Shown: positions 34,142 to 42,071 of the stretch, one piece after another
How positions within the stretch are numbered: the first letter of the stretch is position 1
Layout of the letters: every line of letters begins with the position of its first letter
Source of the DNA: CAKSST01 sp045535505
GTDB taxonomy: Bacteria > Bacillota > Clostridia > Oscillospirales > Acutalibacteraceae
Direction: 5' to 3'
Length of the DNA stretch: 55,014 nucleotides
Assembly: GCA_045535505.1 (NCBI GenBank)
Contig: JAZSLU010000052.1
Location: forward strand, 1-55,014
Translations under genes and position numbers: made by a program
The notes under the pieces: generated by a model
Database searches by the model: none
Seen by the model: the letters and a program-made list of their open reading frames with translations, nothing else
What the model was told of the DNA's origin: nothing

Positions 34142-34634
34142 AAATGTATGTAATCAAAATTTAAGAATAATTGTCCTTTCAGACCTGCACGGTCGTTCAA
34201 GCGCTTTAGAAAAAATTATTGAACAGCAGCAAAGTGCCGATGCAGTTTTCTTTTTGGGTGATGGTATGGACAGCGCTATGCACGTTATGGCGTTTTATCC
34301 GAATATGCCTTTTTATGCAACAAACGGCAACTGTGACGGTTTTTCGCCCTCACCCGAGGTAAAGCAAATTACCCTTTGCGGCAAGAAAATTGTTTATTGC
34401 CACGGACACGGTTTTGGTGTTAAACATTCACTCGACCGCATAAAAAATTACGCCGTCCAGGTGGGAGCCGACCTTTGCCTTTTTGGGCACACTCACACGG
34501 CATACCACCATTACGAAAACGGCATCCATTTTTTAAACCCCGGCTCGCCCGCCTTGCCTTTTGACAGTCCTGCGTCCTACGCTGTGGTTGATTTTTATAA
34601 CGGCGAAATTTTTTGTAATCACATAAGAATATAA
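34128..34634 (+). CDS. YfcE/MJ0936 family metallophosphoesterase
   Basis: A small calcineurin-like phosphodiesterase; relatives hydrolyse bis-pNPP or cyclic nucleotides, but the natural substrate is unknown. The 168-aa protein has the metal-ligand motifs in order: DLHG, GDGMD, the NGNCD loop, GHGFG and the C-terminal GHTHTAYH. The ATG at 34128 is the only reasonable start, and there is no Shine-Dalgarno sequence in front of it. The promoter geometry places transcription start at this ATG. Confidence 0.88.
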   Translation: MKDVKNVCNQNLRIIVLSDLHGRSSALEKIIEQQQSADAVFFLGDGMDSAMHVMAFYPNMPFYATNGNCDGFSPSPEVKQITLCGKKIVYCHGHGFGVKHSLDRIKNYAVQVGADLCLFGHTHTAYHHYENGIHFLNPGSPALPFDSPASYAVVDFYNGEIFCNHIRI

Positions 34635-34645
34635 TATAATTATTT

Positions 34646-34674
34646 TTGACATATTTATAATGTTGCTATATAAT
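34646..34674 (+). promoter_or_regulatory. Promoter of the chromate transporter pair
   Basis: TTGACA-17-TATAAT, a consensus match on the + strand, about 25 bases before AGAGGGTG. Confidence 0.8.
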
Positions 34675-34706
34675 CTGTTAAAGAAAGAGGGTGCCACCTA
34701 ACTTTT

Positions 34707-35243
34707 ATGTTATTAGATTTATTTTTAACCTTTGCAAAGGTGGGGGTTATGACCTTTGGCGGCGGTTATGCTATGCTACCCATTTTACAACGAGAAATTG
34801 TTGACAATAAAAAATGGGCAACAAACGAAGAACTTATGGATTATTTTGCCATAGGCCAATGCACACCGGGCGTTATTGCCGTAAACACCGCAACCTTTAT
34901 CGGTCACAAAAATAAAGGCGTATTGGGCGGCATTTTAGCCACACTCGGCGTTGTTTTCCCTTCCCTTGTTATAATAAGTTTGCTTGCGGGCGTTATTGCC
35001 GCATTTTCACACATTGAATGGGTACAGCACGCCTTTGGCGGTATAAGGGTTTGCGTTTGCGTACTTATTGCCAACGCAGTAATAAAACTTTTTAAGAAAG
35101 CGGTTGTTGATATACCAACCTTGATCATTTTTTTATGTGTAGCACTTTTGGCATATTTTACTCCTTTGAGCCCTGTCGTTTTCGTGCTTGTTGCGGCAGC
35201 AGCAGGTATTACTCTCAAAGCTATTGGGGGTAAGAAAAAATGA
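34707..35243 (+). CDS. Chromate transporter, first half-size subunit
   Basis: CHR family membrane protein (chromate/sulfate antiport in known members; anion specificity here unproven). The 178-aa protein is a half-length form with about five to six membrane segments and the family motif FGGGYAMLPILQREIV plus the GQCTPGVIAVNTATF block. Short-chain CHR proteins work as pairs of opposite topology, and the partner follows with a four-base overlap (ATGA). The ribosome site AGAGGGTG is about 13 bases from the ATG, longer than usual. Confidence 0.9.
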   Translation: MLLDLFLTFAKVGVMTFGGGYAMLPILQREIVDNKKWATNEELMDYFAIGQCTPGVIAVNTATFIGHKNKGVLGGILATLGVVFPSLVIISLLAGVIAAFSHIEWVQHAFGGIRVCVCVLIANAVIKLFKKAVVDIPTLIIFLCVALLAYFTPLSPVVFVLVAAAAGITLKAIGGKKK

Positions 35244-35827
35244 TGTTGTTTTTAAGGTTGTTTTATGAGTTTTTCAAAACAGGTCTTTTTGCAATAGGCG
35301 GCGGTATGGCAACCATACCCTTTTTGTATGATATCTCTGACAAGACGGGTTGGTTTACACACGGCGACCTTGCTAATATGATTGCGGTAGGCGAATCTAC
35401 CCCCGGCCCCATCGGTGTTAATATGGCAACCTACGTTGGTTATATTTCGGGCGGTCAATACGGCGTTTTTGGCAGCATACTCGGTGCTGTTATTGCAACC
35501 TTGGGTCTTATCACCCCATCAATCATTATCATCTTGATAGTTGCAAAAATGCTTGTACGTTTCAAAGACAGTACGCTTGTTTCAAACGCTTTTTACGGCC
35601 TTCGCCCCGCATCAATGGGATTGATTGCCTCGGCAGGTCTTACGGTTATCGTTGCAAACCTGTTTTTTGCACAAAAAGGCTTTACTTTTGATGCAATAAA
35701 CCTAAAAGGCTGGGTTTTAGCGATTGTAATATGGTTGCTGACAAACCTTATAAAACCAACAAAGAAGTTGCATCCGATAATTTTTATTGCTCTTGCCGCC
35801 ATAGCGGGTATAATTTTTAAAATGTAA
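35240..35827 (+). CDS. Chromate transporter, second half-size subunit
   Basis: Partner of the preceding gene. The 195-aa protein repeats the CHR pattern: IGGGMATIPFLYDI near residue 20, then the GESTPGPIGVNMATYVGY block, with about six membrane segments. The two proteins together correspond to one long-chain ChrA. Translation is coupled through the ATGA overlap. Confidence 0.9.
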   Translation: MMLFLRLFYEFFKTGLFAIGGGMATIPFLYDISDKTGWFTHGDLANMIAVGESTPGPIGVNMATYVGYISGGQYGVFGSILGAVIATLGLITPSIIIILIVAKMLVRFKDSTLVSNAFYGLRPASMGLIASAGLTVIVANLFFAQKGFTFDAINLKGWVLAIVIWLLTNLIKPTKKLHPIIFIALAAIAGIIFKM

Positions 35828-35866
35828 AAAAATAAGCGCTGAACTTTTTGTTCAGCGCTTATTTTT
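35828..35866. terminator. Bidirectional terminator between the chromate transporter and nadE
   Basis: A long perfect stem (AATAAGCGCTGAAC with its complement) around a T5 loop, with A-runs and T-runs on both sides. Confidence 0.9.
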
Positions 35867-36596
35867 ATATTTCAGGCTTAAAGCAGGGCATAAACTGTAA
35901 TTTAAACAGGTTTTGCTTATGCTTTCTATCTATAATTTCTTTTTTGGCTTTGTCCTCAATTACACCCTCGCGGATATATCTATCAAGTTCGGCATAGGTA
36001 AAGCCCAAATTTTCTTCATCGGTTTTTCCGCAAAGACCATCGATTGGGGTTTTATTAACCAGCGCATCAGGCAGACCCAAAAGCGAACCAATCTGCTTAA
36101 CCTCGGTCACGGTCAAAAACGACATCGGCGAAAAATCGCCAACCGAATCACCGTAGCGGGTTGAATAACCTACCCAGTCTTCTGAAAGGTTGCAAGTGTT
36201 GCATACCCTACCGTTAACGCATTGGGATACGGCATACAAAGTTGACATACGAATTCTTGGCGGCAAATTTTGTTTTGCCTGTGCTGTAATTTCTATATCC
36301 TTAGGCATACTTACGGTGAGTGCATCAACCGCCGATTTTATATTTATCTCATAATGCTTAATGCCAAGGTGGTTTACCAAACTGTAAGCCGCATCAATGT
36401 CATGTTGCTCACCTTGCGGCATTAAAACACCGATAACACGCTCTTTACCCAGCGCCTCAACGCACAATGCCGCCGCAACCGAGCTGTCCTTGCCGCCCGA
36501 AATGCCAACGACAGCATTGCAGTCATTGCCGTTATTTTCAAAAAAATCTCTTATCCACTCTACGCATTGGTCTTTAATTTTTTGTGCATCAAACAT
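35865..36596 (-). CDS. nadE: Ammonia-dependent NAD synthetase
   Basis: Amidates nicotinic acid adenine dinucleotide to NAD+, using ATP. The 243-aa protein is the short, ammonia-dependent form: it has the P-loop GISGGKDSSVAA of the N-type ATP pyrophosphatase fold and no N-terminal nitrilase (glutaminase) domain. The start was set at the ATG at 36596 after GGTGAC; a longer reading from a GTG adds four residues. It follows the GMP synthetase gene closely, and both lack an attached glutaminase. Confidence 0.9.
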   Translation of the reverse strand: MFDAQKIKDQCVEWIRDFFENNGNDCNAVVGISGGKDSSVAAALCVEALGKERVIGVLMPQGEQHDIDAAYSLVNHLGIKHYEINIKSAVDALTVSMPKDIEITAQAKQNLPPRIRMSTLYAVSQCVNGRVCNTCNLSEDWVGYSTRYGDSVGDFSPMSFLTVTEVKQIGSLLGLPDALVNKTPIDGLCGKTDEENLGFTYAELDRYIREGVIEDKAKKEIIDRKHKQNLFKLQFMPCFKPEI

Positions 36597-36614
36597 AGTC
36601 GTCACCACAAAAAA

Positions 36615-37604
36615 TTATTCCCACTCTATAGTGCCGATTGGCTTGGGTGTGAGGTCGTAAAGCACACGGTTAATGCCCTCAACCTCTGCGGTTATACGGT
36701 CGGTAATACGATGCAAAACGTTATAAGGAATTTCTTCAATGGTTGCGCTCATTGCATCGGTTGTGTTAACCGCACGAATGATTGCAGGCCAGCCCTCGTA
36801 ACGTTTATCATCTTTAACACCGACACTCTTAAAATCGGGCACGGCAATAAAATATTGCCATACACACTCTGAAAGACCGCAATTATCAAACTCTTCACGC
36901 AAAATTGCATCAGCTTCTCTTAACGCATGCAAACGGTCACGAGTGATTGCGCCAAGACAACGAACGCCAAGGCCGGGGCCAGGGAAGGGTTGACGGTAAA
37001 CCATTGCGTGAGGAAGACCCAATGCTTCACCCACAACACGAACCTCGTCTTTATAAAGCAGTTTAACAGGCTCCACAAGAGCAAACTGCATATCCTCCGG
37101 CAGACCGCCAACGTTGTGGTGGGCTTTAACGCCGTCAGACTCTAAAATATCAGGATAGATGGTGCCCTGTGCCAAGAAAGAGATTCCCTCTAACTTACTT
37201 GCTTCTTCATCAAACACCTTAATAAATTCGCCGCCTATAATTTTACGCTTTTTCTCAGGCTCACAAACTCCTGCAAGCAAATCAAGAAAACGGTCGGTTG
37301 CGTCAACATAAATTAAGTTGGCATCAAGCTCTTTGCCAAAAACCTCAATAACCTGCTCACTTTCACCTTTACGCATCAGACCGTGGTTTACGTGAACACA
37401 AACAAGTTGTTTGCCGATTGCTTTTATAAGCAATGCCGCTACAACTGATGAGTCAACACCGCCTGAAAGCGCAAGAAGAACTTTTTTGTCGCCAACCTGT
37501 GCGCGAACCTCGGCAACCTGCTCGTCAATAAATTTGTCGGCAAGTGCTTTTGTTGTTATACGCTCCATTGTTTCGGGTCTTTTTACAATTTCCATTTTTT
37601 TCAC
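36615..37604 (-). CDS. GMP synthetase subunit lacking the glutaminase domain
   Basis: Amidates XMP to GMP, the last step of guanine nucleotide synthesis. The 329-aa protein has the ATP pyrophosphatase P-loop LSGGVDSSV near residue 43 and the C-terminal dimerisation domain with RQPFPGPGLGVR and ending in PKPIGTIEWE. The usual bacterial GuaA is about 510 aa with an N-terminal class I glutaminase (GATase); that domain is absent here and no free GATase gene lies next to it. GTG at 37604 or ATG at 37595 are both possible starts. Confidence 0.88.
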   Translation of the reverse strand: MKKMEIVKRPETMERITTKALADKFIDEQVAEVRAQVGDKKVLLALSGGVDSSVVAALLIKAIGKQLVCVHVNHGLMRKGESEQVIEVFGKELDANLIYVDATDRFLDLLAGVCEPEKKRKIIGGEFIKVFDEEASKLEGISFLAQGTIYPDILESDGVKAHHNVGGLPEDMQFALVEPVKLLYKDEVRVVGEALGLPHAMVYRQPFPGPGLGVRCLGAITRDRLHALREADAILREEFDNCGLSECVWQYFIAVPDFKSVGVKDDKRYEGWPAIIRAVNTTDAMSATIEEIPYNVLHRITDRITAEVEGINRVLYDLTPKPIGTIEWE

Positions 37605-37622
37605 CGTTTTCCCTTTCGTGTA

Positions 37623-38171
37623 TTACTCTGCCGATACAGTAATAAACCTTGCGGTATGTTTGCTGTAAGGCAGTATGTCGTCAATTAAATTTTTCGTTGG
37701 TATTTTCATATATCCCGTAGTGGTACCGTCGCTGCAGGCGTACCACTCGTTTTGCAAAATTTCGTTATCGATTACAAGCTGAACATCTTTAGCAGTATCT
37801 TGCAAAATGCTAAAAACCGTTGTTGCACCAATTATTGTGCCCAGCATTTGCTGCAACAGCTCACTCGGCGCAAAAGAAACACGTGAAATGTCCAAAGCTG
37901 CGCCGAAGTTTTTTGTTTTAAACGGCTTGTCGCCGGGGGTTACAAACAAATAAAAGTTTGTTTGTTGGCGGTTGCACAAAAACAAAGTTTTTACTGTTTT
38001 TGCTTCAAGACGAGCATCAATTGCTTTGCAATCTTCCATGGTTATCGCTTGGTCATTATCAACCCGATAAAAAGGAATTTTTAACTCTGTTAACGTTTCA
38101 AACGCTTTCTTTTGTACCTCGTTTTTATACACATCAGGTACAGTTGTTTTCATTTCGCTTACGTTTATCAT
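37623..38171 (-). CDS. Prolyl-tRNA editing protein (YbaK/ProXp, PrdX-like)
   Basis: These proteins hydrolyse mischarged tRNA-Pro (Ala or Cys). The 182-aa protein has the N-terminal helix ETLTELKIPFYRVDN and the YbaK core LFLCNRQQTNFYLFVTPGDKPFKTK, including the conserved lysine. The start was set at the ATG at 38171, six bases after CAGGTGA; it falls at the end of hisF. A prolyl-tRNA synthetase gene is not in the window. Confidence 0.82.
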   Translation of the reverse strand: MINVSEMKTTVPDVYKNEVQKKAFETLTELKIPFYRVDNDQAITMEDCKAIDARLEAKTVKTLFLCNRQQTNFYLFVTPGDKPFKTKNFGAALDISRVSFAPSELLQQMLGTIIGATTVFSILQDTAKDVQLVIDNEILQNEWYACSDGTTTGYMKIPTKNLIDDILPYSKHTARFITVSAE

Positions 38172-38175
38172 TTTT

Positions 38176-38931
38176 TCACCTGACAGGAATGTTGTTTTTC
38201 GCAAGATGGGTTTTTAATTCGGCAATAGTAAAATCACCAAAATGGAAAACCGAAGCCGCAAGACCTGCATCAACCTTTGGCAAGGTTTTAAAAAGCGAAG
38301 AAAAATCTTCCATCTTACCCGCACCGCCTGATGCAATTACAGGAACGCTTGAAATATCGCAAACGGCGCTCAGCATTTCAATATCAAAGCCTTGTTTAAC
38401 ACCGTCGGCATCGATTGAGTTAAGAACAATCTCACCTGCGCCAAGCTCGATGCCTTTTTTAATCCACTCAATAGCATCAATACCTGTATCTTCTCTGCCG
38501 CCTTTAACAAAAACATGATAGTTGCCGTCAACCCTACCCGCATCAACACTCAAAACAACACATTGACTGCCGTAACGCTGTGAGGCATCATATATAAGTT
38601 GTGGGTTTCTAACAGCAGATGAGTTTACGCTAACCTTATCGGCGCCGCATTTAAGCACACGGTCAAAATCTTCAACCGAGGATATGCCTCCGCCGACCGT
38701 CAATGGAATAAACACGTTTTTTGCCGCTTTTACCAATATATCGGTAAAGATTTTTCTGCCCTCTGCCGATGCTGTAATGTCATAAAAAACAAGCTCGTCT
38801 GCACCGCTGTCAGAATATAATTTTGCTAAGGTGACGGGGTCGTTAACATCGTTAAGACCTTTAAAATTTACACCCTTGACCACTCTGCCGTCACGTACAT
38901 CAAGGCAAGGAATAATTCTTTTACTAATCAT
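38176..38931 (-). CDS. hisF: Imidazole glycerol phosphate synthase, cyclase subunit
   Basis: HisF forms imidazole glycerol phosphate and AICAR from PRFAR, using ammonia delivered by HisH. The 251-aa TIM barrel has the N-terminal IIPCLDVRDGRVVKG with the catalytic aspartate near residue 11 and the phosphate-binding loops GGGISS and ASGGAG. hisH lies 11 bases upstream. The rest of the his operon is not in this window. Confidence 0.97.
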   Translation of the reverse strand: MISKRIIPCLDVRDGRVVKGVNFKGLNDVNDPVTLAKLYSDSGADELVFYDITASAEGRKIFTDILVKAAKNVFIPLTVGGGISSVEDFDRVLKCGADKVSVNSSAVRNPQLIYDASQRYGSQCVVLSVDAGRVDGNYHVFVKGGREDTGIDAIEWIKKGIELGAGEIVLNSIDADGVKQGFDIEMLSAVCDISSVPVIASGGAGKMEDFSSLFKTLPKVDAGLAASVFHFGDFTIAELKTHLAKNNIPVR

Positions 38932-38942
38932 TTCGGCGTTAC

Positions 38943-39554
38943 CTACATTTCACAAAAAGCTTTAAGCAAAGCAAGACCTACGTTGCCGCTTTTTTCGGGA
39001 TGAAACTGAAATCCCATAACGTTTTTGTTTGCAACTGCAGCGGTAACAGGCAAGGAATATTCGCTGGTTGCAATAACCGATTCCTCGCATTCTACCGCAT
39101 GGAAGCTATGAACAAAATAAACGTGGTCGCCTTCTTTAATATATTTAAACAAAGGGTGGTCTTTTTGCTTTATGTTTAAAGCGTTCCAACCCATGTGGGG
39201 AATTTTAAGTTCTGGATTTACAACATCTTTTAAATCTCTAACTTCGCCTTTTATAAGGCCAAGACCTTTATGCTCACCAAACTCAAAACTTTTATCAAAA
39301 AGCAGTTGCATACCAAGGCATATACCCAAAATATTTTTGCCCAGTTTTGCCTGTTCGCAAACAACGTCGGCAAGACCGCAATCGCGCAGTTTATTAGCCG
39401 CATCACAAAAAGCGCCAACACCCGGCAAAATAATTTTATCTGCATTTTCAATTACTTTTGCATCGCTTGTTATAACCGTTTTTGCATTAATCGCCTCAAG
39501 CGAACAACTTAGCGAAAACAGATTTCCCACTCCGTAATCAACTATTGCTATCAT
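38943..39554 (-). CDS. hisH: Imidazole glycerol phosphate synthase, glutaminase subunit
   Basis: HisH is the class I glutaminase that supplies ammonia to HisF. The 203-aa protein has the nucleophile cysteine in GICLGMQLL near residue 80 and the His/Glu pair in FQFHPEKSG near the C-terminus. It has its own promoter and starts the leftward unit hisH-hisF-prolyl editing gene, with GMP synthetase and nadE beyond. Confidence 0.97.
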   Translation of the reverse strand: MIAIVDYGVGNLFSLSCSLEAINAKTVITSDAKVIENADKIILPGVGAFCDAANKLRDCGLADVVCEQAKLGKNILGICLGMQLLFDKSFEFGEHKGLGLIKGEVRDLKDVVNPELKIPHMGWNALNIKQKDHPLFKYIKEGDHVYFVHSFHAVECEESVIATSEYSLPVTAAVANKNVMGFQFHPEKSGNVGLALLKAFCEM

Positions 39555-39606
39555 ATTTTCGCCCCTTTTTTAAAAAAACAAAACTTTTTCGCATTTTAAT
39601 ATTAAA

Positions 39607-39635
39607 AATATACTCTTTTTTGGCTCTGTTGTCAA
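39607..39635 (-). promoter_or_regulatory. Promoter of hisH-hisF
   Basis: TTGACA-17-TATATT on the - strand. Confidence 0.75.
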
Positions 39636-39665
39636 TAAAAACGCAATAAAAATATTGCATAATAA

Positions 39666-39694
39666 TTGACAAATATTTATATAATCTGTATAAT
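39666..39694 (+). promoter_or_regulatory. Promoter of glnN
   Basis: TTGACA-17-TATAAT, a consensus match on the + strand, about 30 bases before the ATG. Confidence 0.85.
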
Positions 39695-39724
39695 TAACTA
39701 TTATTCTACACAGGGAGAAAAAGC

Positions 39725-41818
39725 ATGGAAGATATGATGGAAATTTTCGGTTCAATGGTTTTTAATGATGCAGTTATGAAAAAAAGACTGCCCAAAGCAA
39801 CCTACCGTGCAATTCAAAACACAATCCGTATGGGCAAACGTCTTGAGTTGGACGTTGCCAACGTTATTGCTGAGGCAATGAAACAGTGGGCTATCGAAAA
39901 AGGCGCCACCCACTTTTCACACTGGTTTCAGCCTATGACAGGCATTACCGCCGAAAAGCACGACAGTTTTATTTCACGTGCAAAAGACGGACAAATTATA
40001 ATGAAATTTACAGGTAAATCGCTTGTACGCGGTGAATCTGATGCATCGTCATTCCCATCAGGCGGACTACGTGCAACCTTTGAAGCACGTGGTTATACCT
40101 CTTGGGACCCTACATCATACGCTTTTATTAAAGATAAAACACTTTACATACCCACCGCATTCTGTTCACACGGCGGAGAGGCGCTTGACAACAAGACCCC
40201 CTTGCTTCGTTCAATGCAAGCCATTCAAAAACAAGCTTTGCGTGTGTTGCGCCTTTTTGGAAACAAAGATGCTAACGGCATAAAAACCTCTGCGGGTGTT
40301 GAACAGGAATATTTCCTTATTGATAAAAAAATGTTTGACGCAAGGCCCGACCTTGTTTTTTCAGGCCGCACTCTTTTTGGCGCACCCGCACCCAAAGGGC
40401 AAGAGCTTGACGACCATTATTTTGTTACACTAAAGCCCCGCGTTAAAGAGTTTATGGAAGACCTTGACCGAGAGCTGTGGAAGGTAGGCATTCTTGCCAC
40501 CACAGAGCATAATGAAGCCGCTCCCGCTCAGCACGAACTTGCTCCTATGTTTACCACAACAAACATTGCGGCTGACCATAACCAGCTTATTATGGAACTG
40601 ATGCAAAAAATTGCCCGCAATCACGATATGGTTTGTCTTCTTCACGAAAAGCCTTTTGCAGGTGTTAACGGCAGTGGTAAACACAACAACTGGTCTATTG
40701 ATACCGATACAGGCATCAACCTGCTTGACCCCGGTAAAACACCCTTTGAAAATGCACAATTTTTGCTCTTTTTGTCTGCTGTTATAAAAGCGGTTGACGA
40801 ATATCAAGACCTGCTTCGCATCTCGGTTGCATCGGCAGGCAACGACCATCGTTTAGGCGGTCACGAGGCACCTCCCGCCATTATTTCAATATATCTTGGC
40901 GACGAACTTATGGATATTCTTGATGCTATTGAAAACGACGAAAACTATGATACAAAGGAAAAAGAAATGTTGCGTGTCGGTGTTCACGTTCTGCCGAAAA
41001 TTGCAAAGGATACCACCGACCGAAACCGCACCTCTCCTATAGCCTTTACAGGCAATAAGTTTGAGTTCCGTATGATTGGCTCTTCGGCATCGGTTTCTGA
41101 TGCTAACGTTGTGCTTAACACCGCCGTGGCAGATACCTTGCGAAAGTTTGCCGACCAACTTGAAAAGTGCGAAAACTTTGAAGAAGAACTTCACAATCTT
41201 GTTAAAACCACCATTCGCAATCATAAGCGCATTTTGTTCAGCGGTAACGGATACGACGAATCGTGGTCACAGGAAGCCGAAAAACGTGGACTTTTAAATC
41301 TGCCCACAACCCCCGATGCCCTTGCACGTTTCCTTGACAAAAAGAATATTGAGCTGTTTACACAAAACAAGGTCTTTAGCGAAACCGAAATGCGCTCACG
41401 CCACGAAATAATGGTTGACCACTATTGCAAGGTGGTAAGCATTGAAGCGCTTACAATGATTGATATGACCCGCTCTAATATTCTGCCCGCCGCAACAAAT
41501 TACCGCCGTCATCTTGCCGAAACAATCAATGCGGTAAACGGCGTAGGCGTTGATGCAGAGGTTTCTTATGAGGGTACACAGCTTAAAGAACTTTCAACAC
41601 TTACTTCTCGCATTTTTGCAAACGTGCAAAAACTCGAAAAGGCTATGGCAAAAGCAAAAGCCGAAACCAATCTTGACGAGAAAATCGGAATTTTCCAAAA
41701 AAGCGTTATTCCTGCAATGGAAGACTTAAGACGAGTTGTTGATAAGACCGAAAGGCTTACCGCAAAAGACTTCTGGCCCTATCCCTCTTATGCCGACATT
41801 ATGTTCAGCGTAAAATAA
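39725..41818 (+). CDS. glnN: Glutamine synthetase type III
   Basis: Makes glutamine from glutamate, ammonia and ATP. The 697-aa length and the type III features identify GSIII rather than the about 440-aa GSI: an N-terminal region ending in THFSHWFQPMTGITAEKHD, the catalytic block PAQHELAP near residue 260, and NGSGKHNNWS. GGGAGA precedes the ATG. It forms a single-gene unit with its own promoter and terminator and diverges from hisH. Confidence 0.96.
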   Translation: MEDMMEIFGSMVFNDAVMKKRLPKATYRAIQNTIRMGKRLELDVANVIAEAMKQWAIEKGATHFSHWFQPMTGITAEKHDSFISRAKDGQIIMKFTGKSLVRGESDASSFPSGGLRATFEARGYTSWDPTSYAFIKDKTLYIPTAFCSHGGEALDNKTPLLRSMQAIQKQALRVLRLFGNKDANGIKTSAGVEQEYFLIDKKMFDARPDLVFSGRTLFGAPAPKGQELDDHYFVTLKPRVKEFMEDLDRELWKVGILATTEHNEAAPAQHELAPMFTTTNIAADHNQLIMELMQKIARNHDMVCLLHEKPFAGVNGSGKHNNWSIDTDTGINLLDPGKTPFENAQFLLFLSAVIKAVDEYQDLLRISVASAGNDHRLGGHEAPPAIISIYLGDELMDILDAIENDENYDTKEKEMLRVGVHVLPKIAKDTTDRNRTSPIAFTGNKFEFRMIGSSASVSDANVVLNTAVADTLRKFADQLEKCENFEEELHNLVKTTIRNHKRILFSGNGYDESWSQEAEKRGLLNLPTTPDALARFLDKKNIELFTQNKVFSETEMRSRHEIMVDHYCKVVSIEALTMIDMTRSNILPAATNYRRHLAETINAVNGVGVDAEVSYEGTQLKELSTLTSRIFANVQKLEKAMAKAKAETNLDEKIGIFQKSVIPAMEDLRRVVDKTERLTAKDFWPYPSYADIMFSVK

Positions 41819-41821
41819 AAC

Positions 41822-41853
41822 AAAAAGCGTTCAGCTGTTGCTGAACGCTTTTT
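41822..41853 (+). terminator. Terminator of glnN
   Basis: AAAAAGCGTTCAGC and its perfect complement around a 4-base loop, followed by T-runs. Confidence 0.9.
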
Positions 41854-41930
41854 AATGCAGAACGCACTAAAGCATCAAACGAACCCTGATGCCCTACATA
41901 AAATGTTGTTACCCCGTTGTTTTCTATAAG
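41847..41930 (-). pseudogene. Short relic of a SLOG/DUF1273-like gene
   Basis: On the - strand a 28-codon stretch reads as a protein fragment containing NNGVTTFYVGHQGSFDALV, followed by RSALKS. I recognise it as resembling the middle of small clostridial proteins with FYVGNxGxFD motifs (SLOG-like fold). It has no start codon, and both flanks run into the glnN terminator and another hairpin. It therefore looks like a remnant left after deletion, and family membership rests on memory of the motif. Confidence 0.45.
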
Positions 41931-41966
41931 GTAAATTAGAAGATATTGCAGAATATATAAAAGATT

Positions 41967-41996
41967 AAACGGGCTGAATTTTCAGCCCGTTTTTTA
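41967..41996 (+). terminator. Terminator-like hairpin downstream of glnN
   Basis: AAACGGGCTGAA/TTCAGCCCGTTT with T6 after it. It lies about 110 bases beyond the glnN terminator; nothing obvious except the gene relic lies between. Confidence 0.7.
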
Positions 41997-42036
41997 GTGC
42001 TCTTTAGCGCACACCTTAATTTTGCATTTTGCATTA
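41997..42036. repeat. Hairpin plus TTTTGCATT intergenic repeat, copy 2
   Basis: GTGC...GCAC bracket a degenerate stem (GTGCTCTTTAGCGCAC), followed by ACACC and two TTTTGCATT words, as in the other copies. Confidence 0.6.
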
Positions 42037-42068
42037 AAAAATCGCAGTCAAATTTGACTGCGATTTTT
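42036..42068. terminator. Terminator of the AGCS symporter gene
   Basis: A 16-bp palindromic stem built on AATCGCAGTCAAA and its complement, with A-runs and T-runs on both sides; it lies just after the symporter stop codon. Confidence 0.85.
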
Positions 42069-42071
42069 GTT

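Noticed and set aside
41855..41966. Small structured RNA between the two terminators after glnN
   Set aside because: Short hairpins (GCATCA/TGATGC, ACAT/ATGT) are present, but the opposite strand reads as a protein fragment, which explains the sequence better. No promoter is visible.
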